This document shows, piece by piece, positions 1 through 10,539 of a stretch of 64,000 bases of DNA. The translations under genes were made by a program, and so were the position numbers. Under the pieces are notes generated by a model. The model was given only the letters and a program-made list of their open reading frames with translations, made no database searches and was not told the origin of the DNA. The stretch covers positions 10,227,106 through 10,291,105 of the forward strand of contig OZ023196.1 in the NCBI GenBank assembly GCA_963995505.1, read 5' to 3'. Numbering within the stretch: position 1 is the stretch's first letter; every line of letters begins with the position of its first letter. Source of the DNA: Hypericum androsaemum. Taxonomy: Eukaryota; Streptophyta; Magnoliopsida; Malpighiales; Hypericaceae.

Positions 1-2350
1 GCCTCAAGTGAAAGCCTCATTCATTACTCTAATTCCTAAAATTCAAGGTGCACGTGAGCTCAAGAATTATAGACCCATCTCTCTGGTTGGTAGCTTATAT
101 AAGATCATAACAAAGATCTTATCAAGAAAGTCTTCGGTCAGATTATCAGTCCAGTGCAATCTATTTCTATTAATGGAAGACAATTTCTTGATGGGGTGAT
201 GGTATGTTGTGAGTTGGTTAATATGCTCAAGCGCACTGAATCAAAAGGAGCTCTAATTAAGCTAGATTTTAGGAAGATGTTTGACAGCGTGTCTTGAAGT
301 TATTTGGAAGATTTAATGGATGCTATGGGGTTCGGACCAAGGATAAGAAGCTGGGTTTCAAGTTGCATCCGTGGCTCCTCTGCATCGGTGCTTATTAATG
401 GGTTACCATCTAATTTATTCACCATGGAGCGTGGCCTAAAGCAGGGTGACCCAATGTCTCCCTATTTATTCTTGATAGCGGTAGAGGAACTTCGTCGAAT
501 GATTTTAAAAGCTGAAAGTTTAAGGCTGATCCAAGGCTTGCCTGTTCTCGGATTGATCATGAGTCTTTGTCTACTCCAATATGAGGATGACACTATCTTA
601 TTTTCAAAAGCCTGTCACCAAAACCTAAAGCTCGTCCTAATATCTTTCTCTTTGGTTTCAGGTCTTACGCTAAACTTTGATAAGTGTTCTATAATAGGTA
701 TCAATCTCAATGATGACTGGCTGTCCGAAGCCACAGATTGTTGGGAGTGCCAAAGTCAGAAGCTTCCTTTCAAGTACCTTGGCGTGCTGGTGGGTGCTTC
801 GATAAAGAGGTGCTCTCATTGGGAGCCAATTGTGGAGTTGTTCGATAGAAAACTTTCTTCGTGGAGAGGCAATCTATTATCTTTAGGTGGACGGGTTACA
901 TTAATTAAAGCGGTACTTTCGAGCTTACCCATCTTTTACATGTCATTGTTCAAGGTGCCGGCTGGTGTTTTGAAGCTATTGGAGGGCAGAATGAGGAAGT
1001 TCTTGTGGTCTGGTGACCCTTGCAAAAGGAGTCTCTCTTTTGTCTCCTAGAGTCACGTTTGTCTTTCAGTTGCAAAGGGGGCCTGGGTTTAGTTCGGCTA
1101 GATATTCAAAATGAGGCATTACTTTTGAAGTGGATTTGGAGGTATCTCTCCAATCCTAGTTCGATGTGGGTAAATGTCATCCGGGCTATTCATGGTTCTC
1201 TTAGTGGTTTTGATTCATCTGCCTTGTCTAGAGTCCCTCATTGTGCAAGGTCCCAGGGCATTGGCTAAATATATGGAGTATTGCATCTTCTGAGTATGCC
1301 TCGGCCAACTTATTGAAGCGAAATGTTGACATCTCTCTTGGGAAAGGTGACTTGGCCGAATTCTGGGAGGACTGCTGGTGCACGGAGGTTCCAATTTCCA
1401 ATTTATTTCCAAGGTTGTATTTACTTTCCTTGGAGAAAGGTGGGAAAGTGTCTGAATTTGGTGAGTGGTCTGAAGACCGTTGGCAGTGGAATTTGAACTG
1501 GCAAAGGGCGTTACGTGTGTGGGAGGATGAATCTATGCAAAGTCTATTATCTATCTTACCTGCAAGGCTTCCTTCGCGGGATCAGGCTGATCGATTTGTT
1601 TGGAGACCTGATCACTCATCTGGATACACTGTCAAGAGTCTTTATAGGCTAATGTTTGATGACTTTTTCTTTGATGCCCCGGCTGTCCTACGGGATGGTT
1701 GGTCGAGACTTGTGCCCTACAAGGTTAGTTGCTTTCTTTGGATGGCCTTGCAGGGTCGAGTCAAAACCAAAGATAACTTATTTCGAGTTGGTTTTCTTGG
1801 TAGGGCGGACATCCGGTGTCCTCTTTGTGGCCTTGAAGAGGAGTCGTCCAACCATCTTTTCATCCTCTGCCCATATGTTATGAGGATTTGGGACTGGTTG
1901 GCAAGGTTAGCATGAATCAGCTGGTGCATAAGCAACTCCACTCTTCACTTTGCAGAGTTGTGGGTTGGCTTGGTGCGGGGAAAGACCTTCAAGAAGATTT
2001 GGTATATCGCCTTTGCTGCAGTATGTTGGAGCGTATGGTTGGCTAGGAACAAAGTAGTCTTCAATAACGAACCTTTCCGAGCCAACAAATTACTTTTGGA
2101 GATTTCGAGAAGGATTTCAGAGTGGATGTTTTGGTCGGGAGTGGCTTCTCACGCTCACCTCCAAGATGTCTTCTTGTTCATTAGAGCTTTGGAGTAACCT
2201 CTAGTGCATTGGTGTCTCAGTTGCTGTTGAGTGCTATTGTACCTCGATAAGGACATTTGCGTGTTGATTGCTAGATGTGCAATCAACATTTCTGTTCTTG
2301 TGTAATTATCTTGGAGATCAATAAAATTATATACTTTTCAAAAAAAATAA
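1..2350 (+). mobile_element. LINE-A: L1-like non-LTR retrotransposon, 3' part
   Basis: The reverse-transcriptase reading frames run into the left edge of the window, so the 5' part (ORF1 and endonuclease) lies outside it or was lost. The coding part is followed by a short 3' UTR with AATAAA-like sequence near 2319 and an A-rich tail at about 2338-2348, as expected for a LINE copied by target-primed reverse transcription. No LTRs are seen. I could not find the target-site duplication because the other end is missing. Confidence 0.85.
8..2197 (+). pseudogene. LINE-A ORF2 remnant: reverse transcriptase plus zf-RVT domain
   Basis: The frame is broken into pieces at 8-199, 304-1050, 1020-1268, 1241-1915 and 1958-2197, with stops and frame changes between them. 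The first piece carries the RT block NYRPISLV. The second carries GLKQGDPMSPYLF and YEDDTILF; the catalytic pair of aspartates is kept but the usual YADD alanine is glutamate. The 1241-1915 piece contains a zf-RVT-like zinc site (CPLCGLEEESSNHLFILCPY). The last piece, with WSVWLARNKVVFNN, is the typical tail of plant LINE ORF2. In an active element the protein would nick DNA and copy the LINE RNA at the nick; this copy cannot. No RNase H domain is visible after the zinc site, unlike LINE-B and LINE-C. Confidence 0.85.
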
Positions 2351-2894
2351 AGATTATAATACTGATCACACTAACTCTAATTTTTATCATCCTTTGTTTC
2401 AGAAATATTCTCTAACCAACAAATTAATATTCTTTCCTCCAATCGGACTAACTTTCTTATTGATGTAAAGAACTTCAAAATTATTTTCACAGATGAAAAT
2501 ACTTTAAAAGTACTCCAACCCAAAAAGTTTTAGTTAAGTAAAAATAGATTAAAATTCTTCGTTAAGAAATTCTTTAAAGTTTATAAGATTTGGATGTATT
2601 TTCTCAGTTGATAAGTGATGATGTAGAAATGCTTTAAAAGTATACAATTGTTTAGATTCTTTGAAGATTACAAGATTAAAAACAAGTGAGAATCTTCTAT
2701 AGATGGTGAAAATCAATTGGAAATCTTTGATTGCTAGTAAAAATCAAATATGAACCCTCGAGATATTGTCATATCCAACTTAAATCGAGCTCTCTTGTCA
2801 AAGAAGACTCACACAAGAATAATCCGCTTTCATTTTTTAAATTTTCACGTAGAACCAAAATGAAAGCGTTCATCAATTATAAATAGTTATGAAG
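2351..2894. other. AT-rich intergenic stretch, no gene seen
   Basis: This stretch lies between the LINE-A tail and the first Ty3 LTR. It is AT-rich, has stops in all frames and shows no terminal repeats that I can pair. It may be an old transposon relic, but nothing in it supports a family call. Confidence 0.4.
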
Positions 2895-3676
2895 TGATGT
2901 GAATCCTAGTAGTCTTATAAAGTGTCAATCTGACCAATTGTGAGAGTATCTGCAAAGTACTTCAACTTACAACTTAACGGTCTGATTTCCAAGCTTACAT
3001 CGGAGAGTTGGGCCCAAGCAAATTTATTAAAGTCCATGGACCAAGAGCCACGAAATTCAGCTGAGTTTATGACTTTAATACAAGTTCTAGCAGGTCCATT
3101 CAGCAGCCAAGATCCACAAGAGTGATTCCCTCTGATTTGAGAATTCTATGTAGGAAATAAAATTTAAGCCATGAGTATTATTTAGGAAGTTAGTTCTAAC
3201 AACTAATGGCTTGTTTGTCACGTTTTAGCCTTCCTAAAAGGCTTAGTTTTGATTCCTTTTTTAGTTTATCTTTTCAGCCAAACTTCTGGCCAATTTAGGA
3301 AGTATTTTGATTTGAAATCTCTTTGTAATATTGAGCCTATTTATAGAGGCTTATGCAATGAGAAGAGGAGAATATTTTGATCAAAAAATGTGAGCAAGTC
3401 TCTCCCTTGGTTCTACGGAACGTCTCGAACACAGCAGAGCGATTCCGTGGAGTTCACCATCGACTTATCAAGCGGCCCATCATCACCGTTTGTGGCGTCA
3501 TCAACATATCAAGGTTCTTTGTTTCAACTCAAGCAGCGGGTCGCGGTCATAATACCGAGGTTCTTGTTTGATTGTGAGCATCGGGTCAAGATGCCCATCA
3601 CAAACTGATCTAGAACGATCTGAGATTTCAACACTTAGTGGACGGGTCTCGTGCATCGTTGACGGGGTTCGTATCA
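2895..3676 (+). repeat. 5' LTR of Ty3 element A
   Basis: The LTR begins TGATGTGAATCC and ends GTATCA, just before the primer-binding site. It is 782 bp. The same sequence recurs at 4904-5218 (start only) and, more diverged, at 8398-9220 and 9221-9972. The flanking base pattern on the left is TGAAG; the matching right-hand duplication cannot be checked because the 3' LTR is broken. Confidence 0.85.
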
Positions 3677-3678
3677 TT

Positions 3679-3690
3679 TGGTATCAAAGC
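3679..3690 (+). other. Primer-binding site for initiator tRNA-Met
   Basis: TGGTATCAAAGC lies two bases after the LTR end. The usual plant site is TGGTATCAGAGC, seen intact in this family at 9975-9986; here one G is A. Confidence 0.85.
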
Positions 3691-3905
3691 TCAAGGTTCT
3701 ATTTCGGTTCTATCTATCCTTTAAATTTCATTTTTATCGTTAGTTTTCAGTTAGTTGTTCTTATTGTAATCTGAGTTGCAGAAAGAAAAAAAAGAGAAAA
3801 AAATCTGAAAAAAACAAAAAAAAAGAAGAAGGAAGCCTACAAAAGAAAAGAAAAGACGACTGAAAAAAAAGGCTGAAAGAAAAAGTTGAAAGGAAATAAA
3901 AAAAG

Positions 3906-4952
3906 ATGAGCAAGAACATGTCCTACTACTACTCACGAAGTAACTTTGAAGATGATGAGTCATTGGCTGATCCAAAAAAGTTTATGGAGGCCATGATGAG
4001 TGAGATGAATTGCATGATGAGTGGGGAGATCAATAAGTTTCACAGACGGATAGACCATATAGAGAGTAAACTTTTGAAGCGGGTAGATGTTGTTCCTAAA
4101 GTATGCAAGGATACAAGAGCTCAACAAAGGAAGATTGGGGTGAGAGGTGATAGCACTCATCGAGTTACAGCGTGGGATGATGAAGACAGCTGGGAGAAAC
4201 TTATGTCATTGGCAAGGAAAATTGACTTACATGCAAGAGAAGGTTGTGAAGTGCAACGTGAGAAGATCATTTACACTAAGTGCGATATTGAGAATAAGGT
4301 ATATGGTTCTGAAGTTGATATGAAAGCTTCTTCTTTTGAAGTTCTTGAAGAGGCTTTGACATGGGAGGAGTTTGGTGCATATTCTATTGACTTATTTGAT
4401 GGAGATTACTTTGATGAGCATACAATGTTACTACTTTACTTAAGGGATTTATTTGATGAATCATCTGTGGTGAATAATGTTGTTCACATGAAGAAGTGCA
4501 TAACTCTAATTGATGGTGATCATGAAGAATTTGTTGTTGTGGTTGAGAAGGACAAGGTTCAGTCCATATCTTACATATATTCAGATTTTCATGTTGAATA
4601 TGTTGAGCATATTGACTTTTTGGGAGTTGACAAGTTTGAATATGTTGGAGGATCAGCATTAATCAACTTGTGGAATGCTTTGAAGATTGGTGATAGGCCT
4701 ATTCGAAAAAAAGAGTCTTTAACTTTTGATTTGGAGATGAATTCAGATTATTTATGTTCAACGTATCTATTCTGTTGGAGCGGAAGATATCAAGTGCAAC
4801 CACGTCGTTTGAAGATTCAACCTTGTTCCAGCATGATTTTAAATTGGCACAAGCATGACATATGCAAGGATTTGAGGACAAATCCCTTTCAAGAGGTGGG
4901 AAATGATGTGAATCCTAGTAGCCTTATAAAGTGTCAATCTGACCAATTGTGA
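3906..4952 (+). CDS. Uninterrupted 348-codon ORF of non-autonomous Ty3 element: gag N-terminus fused to an unrecognised acidic region
   Basis: Residues about 17-57 resemble the start of the related gag at 10540 (shared FMEAMMSEM-like and RIDHIESKL-like stretches, probably coiled coil). Residues about 118-130 (EVQREKIIYTKCDIENKVY) match the region just before the protease in that relative. The gag core, zinc knuckle and protease between and after are missing. Residues about 135-318 are rich in Asp, Glu, Val and Tyr and match nothing I recognise. The end (CKDLRTNPFQ) matches the 3' end of the family's pol and the polypurine tract, and the frame runs 49 bases into the LTR. I see no signal peptide or membrane segment. 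The frame has no stop, although its pol-bearing relatives nearby all contain stops. The element's source copy may have kept coding capacity, or this may be chance in a young copy. Confidence 0.55.
   Translation: MSKNMSYYYSRSNFEDDESLADPKKFMEAMMSEMNCMMSGEINKFHRRIDHIESKLLKRVDVVPKVCKDTRAQQRKIGVRGDSTHRVTAWDDEDSWEKLMSLARKIDLHAREGCEVQREKIIYTKCDIENKVYGSEVDMKASSFEVLEEALTWEEFGAYSIDLFDGDYFDEHTMLLLYLRDLFDESSVVNNVVHMKKCITLIDGDHEEFVVVVEKDKVQSISYIYSDFHVEYVEHIDFLGVDKFEYVGGSALINLWNALKIGDRPIRKKESLTFDLEMNSDYLCSTYLFCWSGRYQVQPRRLKIQPCSSMILNWHKHDICKDLRTNPFQEVGNDVNPSSLIKCQSDQL
4893..4903 (+). other. Polypurine tract of Ty3 element A
   Basis: The purine run GAGGTGGGAAA ends directly at the TG that starts the second LTR. 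The related site at 8388-8397 reads AGGAGGGGAA, also directly before an LTR. Confidence 0.8.
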
Positions 4953-5218
4953 GAGTATCTGCAAAGTGCTTCAACTTACAACTTAACGGTCTGATTTCCA
5001 AGCTTACATCGGAGAGTTGGGCCCAAGCAAATTTATTAAAGTCCATGGACCAAGAGCCACAAAATTCAGCTGAGTTTATGACTTTAATACAAGTTCTAGA
5101 AGGTCCATTCAGCAGCCAAGATCCACAAGAGTGATTCCCTCTTATTTGGGAATTCTATTTAGGAAAAAAAAATTTAGCCATGAGTATTGTTTAGGAAGTT
5201 AGTTCCAACAACTAATGT
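4904..5218 (+). repeat. 3' LTR of element A, truncated after about 315 bp
   Basis: This repeats 2895-3209 closely, then stops inside the motif AACTAATG. The next bases are integrase sequence in the opposite orientation, so this is a rearrangement breakpoint. The missing rest of the LTR is not found elsewhere as a separate piece. Confidence 0.85.
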
Positions 5219-7193
5219 TCTTGCCGACATGTGACACACCTACCACAGATTCTCTCCACGTCTTTCTTCATATACGGCCAATAAAAATGCTCCTGCAAAA
5301 CATGCAAAGTTTTTGCAACTCCAAAATGCCCAATTAATCCTCCACCATGGGATTCATGAACTAATAACTCTCGCATAGAACAATTAGGCACACATAACCT
5401 ATTTTCTCAGAATAGAAATCCATGATGCCTATAAAACTTTCCAAATATAGTCTTCTCAGAAGCTCGGTATTCCTCATTAAAGTCTTTATCATCAGCATAT
5501 AACTCTTTAATATGTTCAAAGCCTAGTAATTTTGCATCAAGAGTAGAAAGTAATGCATACCTGCGAGAAAGTGCATCAGAAACCACATTCTCCTTACCTT
5601 GCTTATATCGGATGACGTACGGGAACGTCTCAATGAACTCCACCCAATGCGCGTGCCTTTTGTTCAGCTTGTGTTGACCCTTCAAATGTTTTAATGATTC
5701 ATGGTCAGTGTGTATCACGAAATCCTTAGGCCATAGATAGTGTTGCCATGTTTCCAAAGCCCGAACCAATGCATACAACTCCTTGTCATAAGTTGGGTAG
5801 TTTAAGGCTGCCCCACTTAATTTTTCGCTAAAGTAAGCAATTGGTTGTCCTTCTTGCATAAGAACAGAGCCTATACCAACACCTGAAGCATCACATTCAA
5901 TTTCAAATGTTTTAGAAAAGTTGGGTAAAGACAATAAGGGTGCATTTGTCAACTTCTCTTTGATCAGTTGAAATGCCTTTTCTTGTTCTTCTCCCCATCG
6001 AAATTCAACATTCTTCTTGATCACTTCAGTAATTGGTGCAGCGATGCTACTAAAATCCTTCACGAATCTCTGGTAGAAACTAGCAAGTCCGTGAAAACTC
6101 CTTACATTCACTACACTTTTGGGACTTGGCCATTCTTGAATTGCACATACCTTCTCTTCGTCAACCTGTATACCTTGAGCACTAACAACATATCCCAAGA
6201 ACACAAGCTTGTTTGTGCAAAAAGTACACTTCTTCATATTAGCAAATAATTCACCCTTCCTAAGTGCATCCAAAACAGATTTCAAATGTACTACATGATC
6301 ATCTAAGCTTATGCTATAAATAAGTATATCATCAAAATAGACGACAACAAATCTTCTGATAAATGGACGCAAAACATGATTCATGAGTCTCATAAAAGTT
6401 CTTGGAGCATTAGACAAACCAAAAGGCATGACCACCCATTCGTATAAACCATATTTTATTTTAAAGGTAGTTTTCCACTCGTCTCCTTTCATTCTAATTT
6501 GATGATAACCACTTTTCAAATCAATCTTAGAAAACACACAAGATCCATGCAGCTCATCCAACATATCATCTAAACGAGGAATAGGATGACGATACTTTAC
6601 CATTATATTGTTGATGGCTCAACAATCAACACACATTCTCCATGTTCCATCCTTCTTTGGCACAAGTAAAACTGGAACAGCACAAGGGCTCATGCTCTCT
6701 CTCGCGTGCCCTTTCTCCAACAACTCATTTACTTGTCGTTGAAGCTCTTTTGTCTCCTCGGGATTGCTCCTATAGGCTGGTCGGTTTGGAATTGCTGCAC
6801 CTGGAACAAAGTCAATTTGATGTTCGATTCCCCTTATGGGTGGTAACCCTGGTGGTAGGTCCTCGGGAAAGACATTAGCAAACTCCTGCAAAAGAGTGAC
6901 AACAATACTTGGCAAAGGAAGATCCAATTCGTTAGTGGTTAAAAATGCCTCTTTGTACCTAAGTACAATCATTGGCTCTTTTGAAAATATTGCTAACATG
7001 ATTTCGCTCACTCTTGCATATAAGCTCTTTTCTTGTCCCCCAAATTTTCTCTCAATGGCCGATTTTCTTTTTTCTGTTTCACCCTCATTTTTTCGACTTC
7101 TTTTTTACTCTCCTTTGGTAATATGACTTGATCCTCATATAGTTATTGTGGTGTCAATGGCACAAGAGTGACTGGTCTTTCGTTGAGTACAAA
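5219..7193 (-). pseudogene. Ty3 pol fragment in inverted orientation: protease linker, reverse transcriptase, RNase H, start of integrase
   Basis: Read on the minus strand, the linker at 7193-7012 is followed by the RT N-terminus (7011-6619) and the RT core plus RNase H (6603-5407). The two ORFs are in one frame, split by a single TGA near 6617 where the family normally has Arg in VDCRAINN; this is CGA to TGA. The RT active site is YFDDILIY. RNase H shows [25 protein letters not shown] and NVVSDALS, so its acidic residues are present. A second TGA, also at a CGA position, ends the frame at 5407-5404. The fragment then continues into the integrase start (HESHGGG... and CGRCVTC) and stops at 5219. 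Gag, most of integrase and LTRs are absent on this strand. Apart from two stops, the enzyme core is well preserved. Confidence 0.85.
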
Positions 7194-8390
7194 AGACTTT
7201 AATGAGGAATACCGAGCTTCTGAGAAGATTGCATTTGGAAAGTTTTATAGGCATCATGGATTTCTATTCCGAGAAAATAGGTAATGTGTGCCTAATTGTT
7301 CTATGCGAGAGTTATTAGTTCATGAATCCCATGGTGGAGGATTAATGGGGCATTTTGGAGTTGCAAAAACTTTGCATGTTTTCCAGGAGCATTTTTATTG
7401 GCCACATATGAAGAAAGACGTGGAGAGAATCTGTGGTAGGTGTGTCACATGTCGGCAAGCTAAATCTTGCATGCAACCTAACGGTTTGTATACTCCTTTA
7501 CCAATTCCTAGTGAACCTTGGAATGATATCTCGATGGATTTTGTGTTAGGGCTCTCTAGGACTAAACGTGGTAGAGATTCAATTTTTGTGGTTGTGGATA
7601 GGTTCTCTAAGATGGCAAACTTTATTCCGTGTCACAAAACTGATGATGCTTCTCATATTGCTGACTTGTTCTTTAAGGAGGTTGTGAAACTACATGGTAT
7701 GCGTAGAACAATTGTTTCTGATAGGGATGCAAAGTTCTTAAGCTATTTTTGGAAGACTTTATGGTGCAAGCTAGGTACTAAGCTCTTATTTTCTACTACC
7801 TGTCATCCACAAACTGATGGTCAAACAGAAGTAGTTAATCGAACATTGTCCACTTTGTTAAGAGCAATCATTAAGAAGAACATCAAAATTTAGGAAGAAT
7901 GTTTACCACATGTTGAGTTTGCCTATAATCAATCTATTCATTCTGCTACTCAATTTTTGCCTTTTGAAATTGTCTATGGATTTAATCCTTTGACCCCATT
8001 TGATTTAACTCCTTTACCACCAATTGAGCGTGTTAATTTAGATGGGAAAAAGAAGGCTGAGTTTGTCAAGAAGATTCACGAGAAAGCAAGGCTCAATATT
8101 GAGAGATGAACGGAGCAATACGCTAAATAAGCAAACAATGGATGTTATAAGGTGGTCTTTGAACCTGGGGATTGGGTTTGGTTGCATATGCGAAAAGAGC
8201 GCTTTCCAGCGCAAAGGCGTTCCAAGTTGCTTCCAAGAGGAGATGGTCCTTTCCAAGTGATCCATTAATGACAACGCTTACAAGTTGGATTTACTTGGTG
8301 AGTATAACGTGAGTGCAACTTTCAATGTTTCTGACTTGAGTTTGTTTGATGTAGGCGATGAAGATTTGAGGACAAATCCTTTTCAAAAGG
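7194..8390 (+). pseudogene. Ty3 pol fragment: RNase H end and integrase
   Basis: The fragment starts in the linker after RNase H, a region also present in inverted form at 5219-5490. The long piece (7288-7893) carries the HHCC zinc site (histidines in the HESHGGG region, then CGRCVTC) and the catalytic residues of a DDE integrase ([15 protein letters not shown], and Glu in [10 protein letters not shown]). A TAG at 7891-7893 replaces what is normally Trp. More stops follow near 8107 and 8128. The tail includes FEPGDWVW and LPRGDGPFQV, then the family's C-terminal DLRTNPFQ, and ends at the polypurine tract. No chromodomain is visible. An active enzyme would insert the cDNA into the genome; this one cannot be made whole. 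Confidence 0.85.
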
Positions 8391-8397
8391 AGGGGAA

Positions 8398-9220
8398 TGA
8401 TTCGAATCACAAAGCATTGGATCAAATTAGCATGGAGTCTAGCGGAGCTACAAATGATGTTGTTCAAGTGCTAATCGGACCTGTTACAAGAGCACGTGCA
8501 AAGCGCTCCAAGTCATAACTTAATGGGCTGATTTCCAAGCTTACATCGGAGAGTTGTGCCCAAGCAAATTTATTAAATTCCATGGACCAAGAGCCACGAA
8601 ATTCAGCTGAGTTTATGACCTTAATACAAGTTCTAGAAGGTCCATTCAACAGCCAAGATCCACAAGAGTGATTCCCTCTTATTTGAGAATTCTATTTAGG
8701 AAATAATATTTTAGCCATGAGTATTGTTTAGGAAGTTAGTTCCAACAACTAATGGCTTGTTTTTCACGTTTTGGCCTTCCTAAAAGGCTTAGTTTTGATT
8801 CCTTTTTTAGTTTATATTTTCAGCCAAACTTCTGGCCAATTTAGGAAGTATTTTGATTTAAAATCTCTTTGTAATATTGAGCCTATTTATAGAGGCTTAT
8901 GCAATGAGAAGAGGTGGAATATTTTGATCAAAAAATGTGAGCAAGTCTCTCCCTTGGTTCTACGGAACTTCTCGAACACAACGGAGCAATTCTGTGGAGT
9001 TCACCATTGACTTATCAAGTGGCCCATCATCACCGTTTATGGCATCATCAACATATCAAGGTTCTTTGTTTCAACTCAAGCAGCGGGTCGCGGTCGTAAT
9101 ACCAAGGTTCTTATTTGGTTGTGAGCATCGGGTCGAGATCTCCATCACGAACTGATCTAGAATGATCTAGGATTTCAACACTTCGTGGATGGGTCTCATG
9201 CATCGTTGATGGGGTTCATG
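8398..9220 (+). repeat. Ty3 LTR B (3' LTR of the integrase fragment)
   Basis: It begins TGATTCGAATCAC directly after a polypurine tract, so it is the 3' LTR of the pol fragment at 7194-8390. It extends to about 9220 and runs straight into another LTR in the same orientation. Its first 80 bp include ATCGGACCTGTTACAAG, which is absent or altered in the LTRs of element A. Confidence 0.8.
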
Positions 9221-9972
9221 CCAATCGGACCCGTTACAAGAGCACATGCAAAGTGCTTCAAGTCACAACTTAATGGGCTGATTTCCAAGCTTACATCGGA
9301 GAGTTGGGCCGAAGCAAATTTATTAAATTCCATGGACCAAGAGCCACGAAATTTAGCTGAGTTTATGACCTTAATACAAGTTCTAGAAGGTCCATTCAGC
9401 AGCCAAGATCCACAAGAGTGATTCCCTCTGATTTGAGAATTCTATTTAGGAAATATAATTTTAGCCATGGGTTTTGTTTAGGAAGTTAGTTCCAACAACT
9501 AATGGCTTGTTTGTCACGTTTTGGCCTTCCCAAAAGGATTAATTTTGATTCCTTTTTTAGTTTATCTTTTCAGCCAAACTTCTGGCCAATTTAAGAAGTA
9601 TTTTGATTTGAAATCTCTTTGTAATATTGAGCCTATTTATAGAGGCTTATGCAATGAGAAGAGGAGAATATTTTGATCAAAAAACATGAGCAAGTCTCTC
9701 CCTTGGTTCTACGAAACTTCTCAAATACAGTGGAGCGATTCCGTGGAGTTCACCATCGACTTATCAAGCGGCCCATCATCACCGTTTGTGGCATCATCAA
9801 CATATCAAGGTTCTTTGTTTCTACTCAAGCAGCGAGTCGCAGTCGTAATAACAAGGTTCTTGTTTGGTTGTGAGCATCGGGTCAAGATCCCCATAACAAA
9901 CTGATCTAGAACGATCTGGGATTTCAACAATTCGTGGACGGGTCTCGTGCATCGTTGACGGGGTTTGTATCA
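9221..9972 (+). repeat. Ty3 LTR C (5' LTR of the gag-protease fragment, start missing)
   Basis: The sequence from CCAATCGGACCC matches LTR B from about 8470, so about 75 bp of the LTR start are missing. It ends GTATCA two bases before a perfect primer-binding site. LTR B and LTR C are therefore joined head to tail without internal sequence between them. Confidence 0.8.
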
Positions 9973-9974
9973 TT

Positions 9975-9986
9975 TGGTATCAGAGC
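9975..9986 (+). other. Primer-binding site for initiator tRNA-Met
   Basis: TGGTATCAGAGC is a perfect match to the usual plant LTR-element site and lies two bases after LTR C. The leader from here to the gag start at 10540 is purine-rich with GAAAAGAAAAG runs and contains no gene. Confidence 0.9.
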
Positions 9987-10539
9987 TCAAGGTTCTATTT
10001 CAGTTCTATCTATCCTTTAAATTTAGTTTTTATCATTAGTTTTTAGTTAGTTGTTCTTATTGTAATCTGAGTTGGAGAAAAAAAAGAGAGAGAGAAAAAT
10101 CTGAAAAAAAAACAAAAAAATGAAAGAAGGAAGCATACAAAAGAAAAGAAAAGAAAAGGACGAAAAAAAAAGAAAAGAAAAAGGTGGAAAATTGAACGAA
10201 AAGTTTCTTAGAATTTAGAAGAAGATTGAAGCAAGGATTCTGAAACATCACAAGTTGTTGCTTTAGATCAGATTGGTGCACAAGGAACCATTGTTCTAAC
10301 CATTGTTCTATAATCCAAGAAGAGTCGCTGAGTTTCGTGGTTCCAAATAGATCTAAGGGATGCATCAAAGAGCGGAAAAAGGCAAGAGGGTGAGGATATT
10401 AGAGTGAGTAAAAGCCAAATTGTTTGAGTGAAACATGAGAGAATTGAGTGCATCACATCCTTGAGTGTAAACACGTGAGGGAGAGAATTGGTGAGGTCCA
10501 TTCTTTTTTTTCCTAACCTTGTTTTATTTGTAGCGAAGC

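Larger units (their letters stand above)
2895..5218 (+). mobile_element. Non-autonomous Ty3-type LTR element A (3' LTR truncated)
   Basis: A 5' LTR (2895-3676) is followed two bases later by a primer-binding site, a leader with purine-rich sequence, one open reading frame, a polypurine tract and the start of a 3' LTR. The 3' LTR breaks off after about 315 bp, at 5218, where inverted pol sequence begins. The internal region is only about 1.2 kb and encodes no protease, reverse transcriptase or integrase, so the element would depend on enzymes from a relative, presumably the family represented at 5219-12330. Its LTRs differ from those at 8398-9972 in the first 80 bp or so, so it forms its own subfamily. 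Confidence 0.8.

Noticed and set aside
10057..10368. A 103-codon Phe/Ser-rich frame on the minus strand opposite the Ty3 leader.
   Set aside because: It is the complement of the purine-rich AAAGAAAAG leader; low-complexity shadow only. The same holds for 3751-3975.
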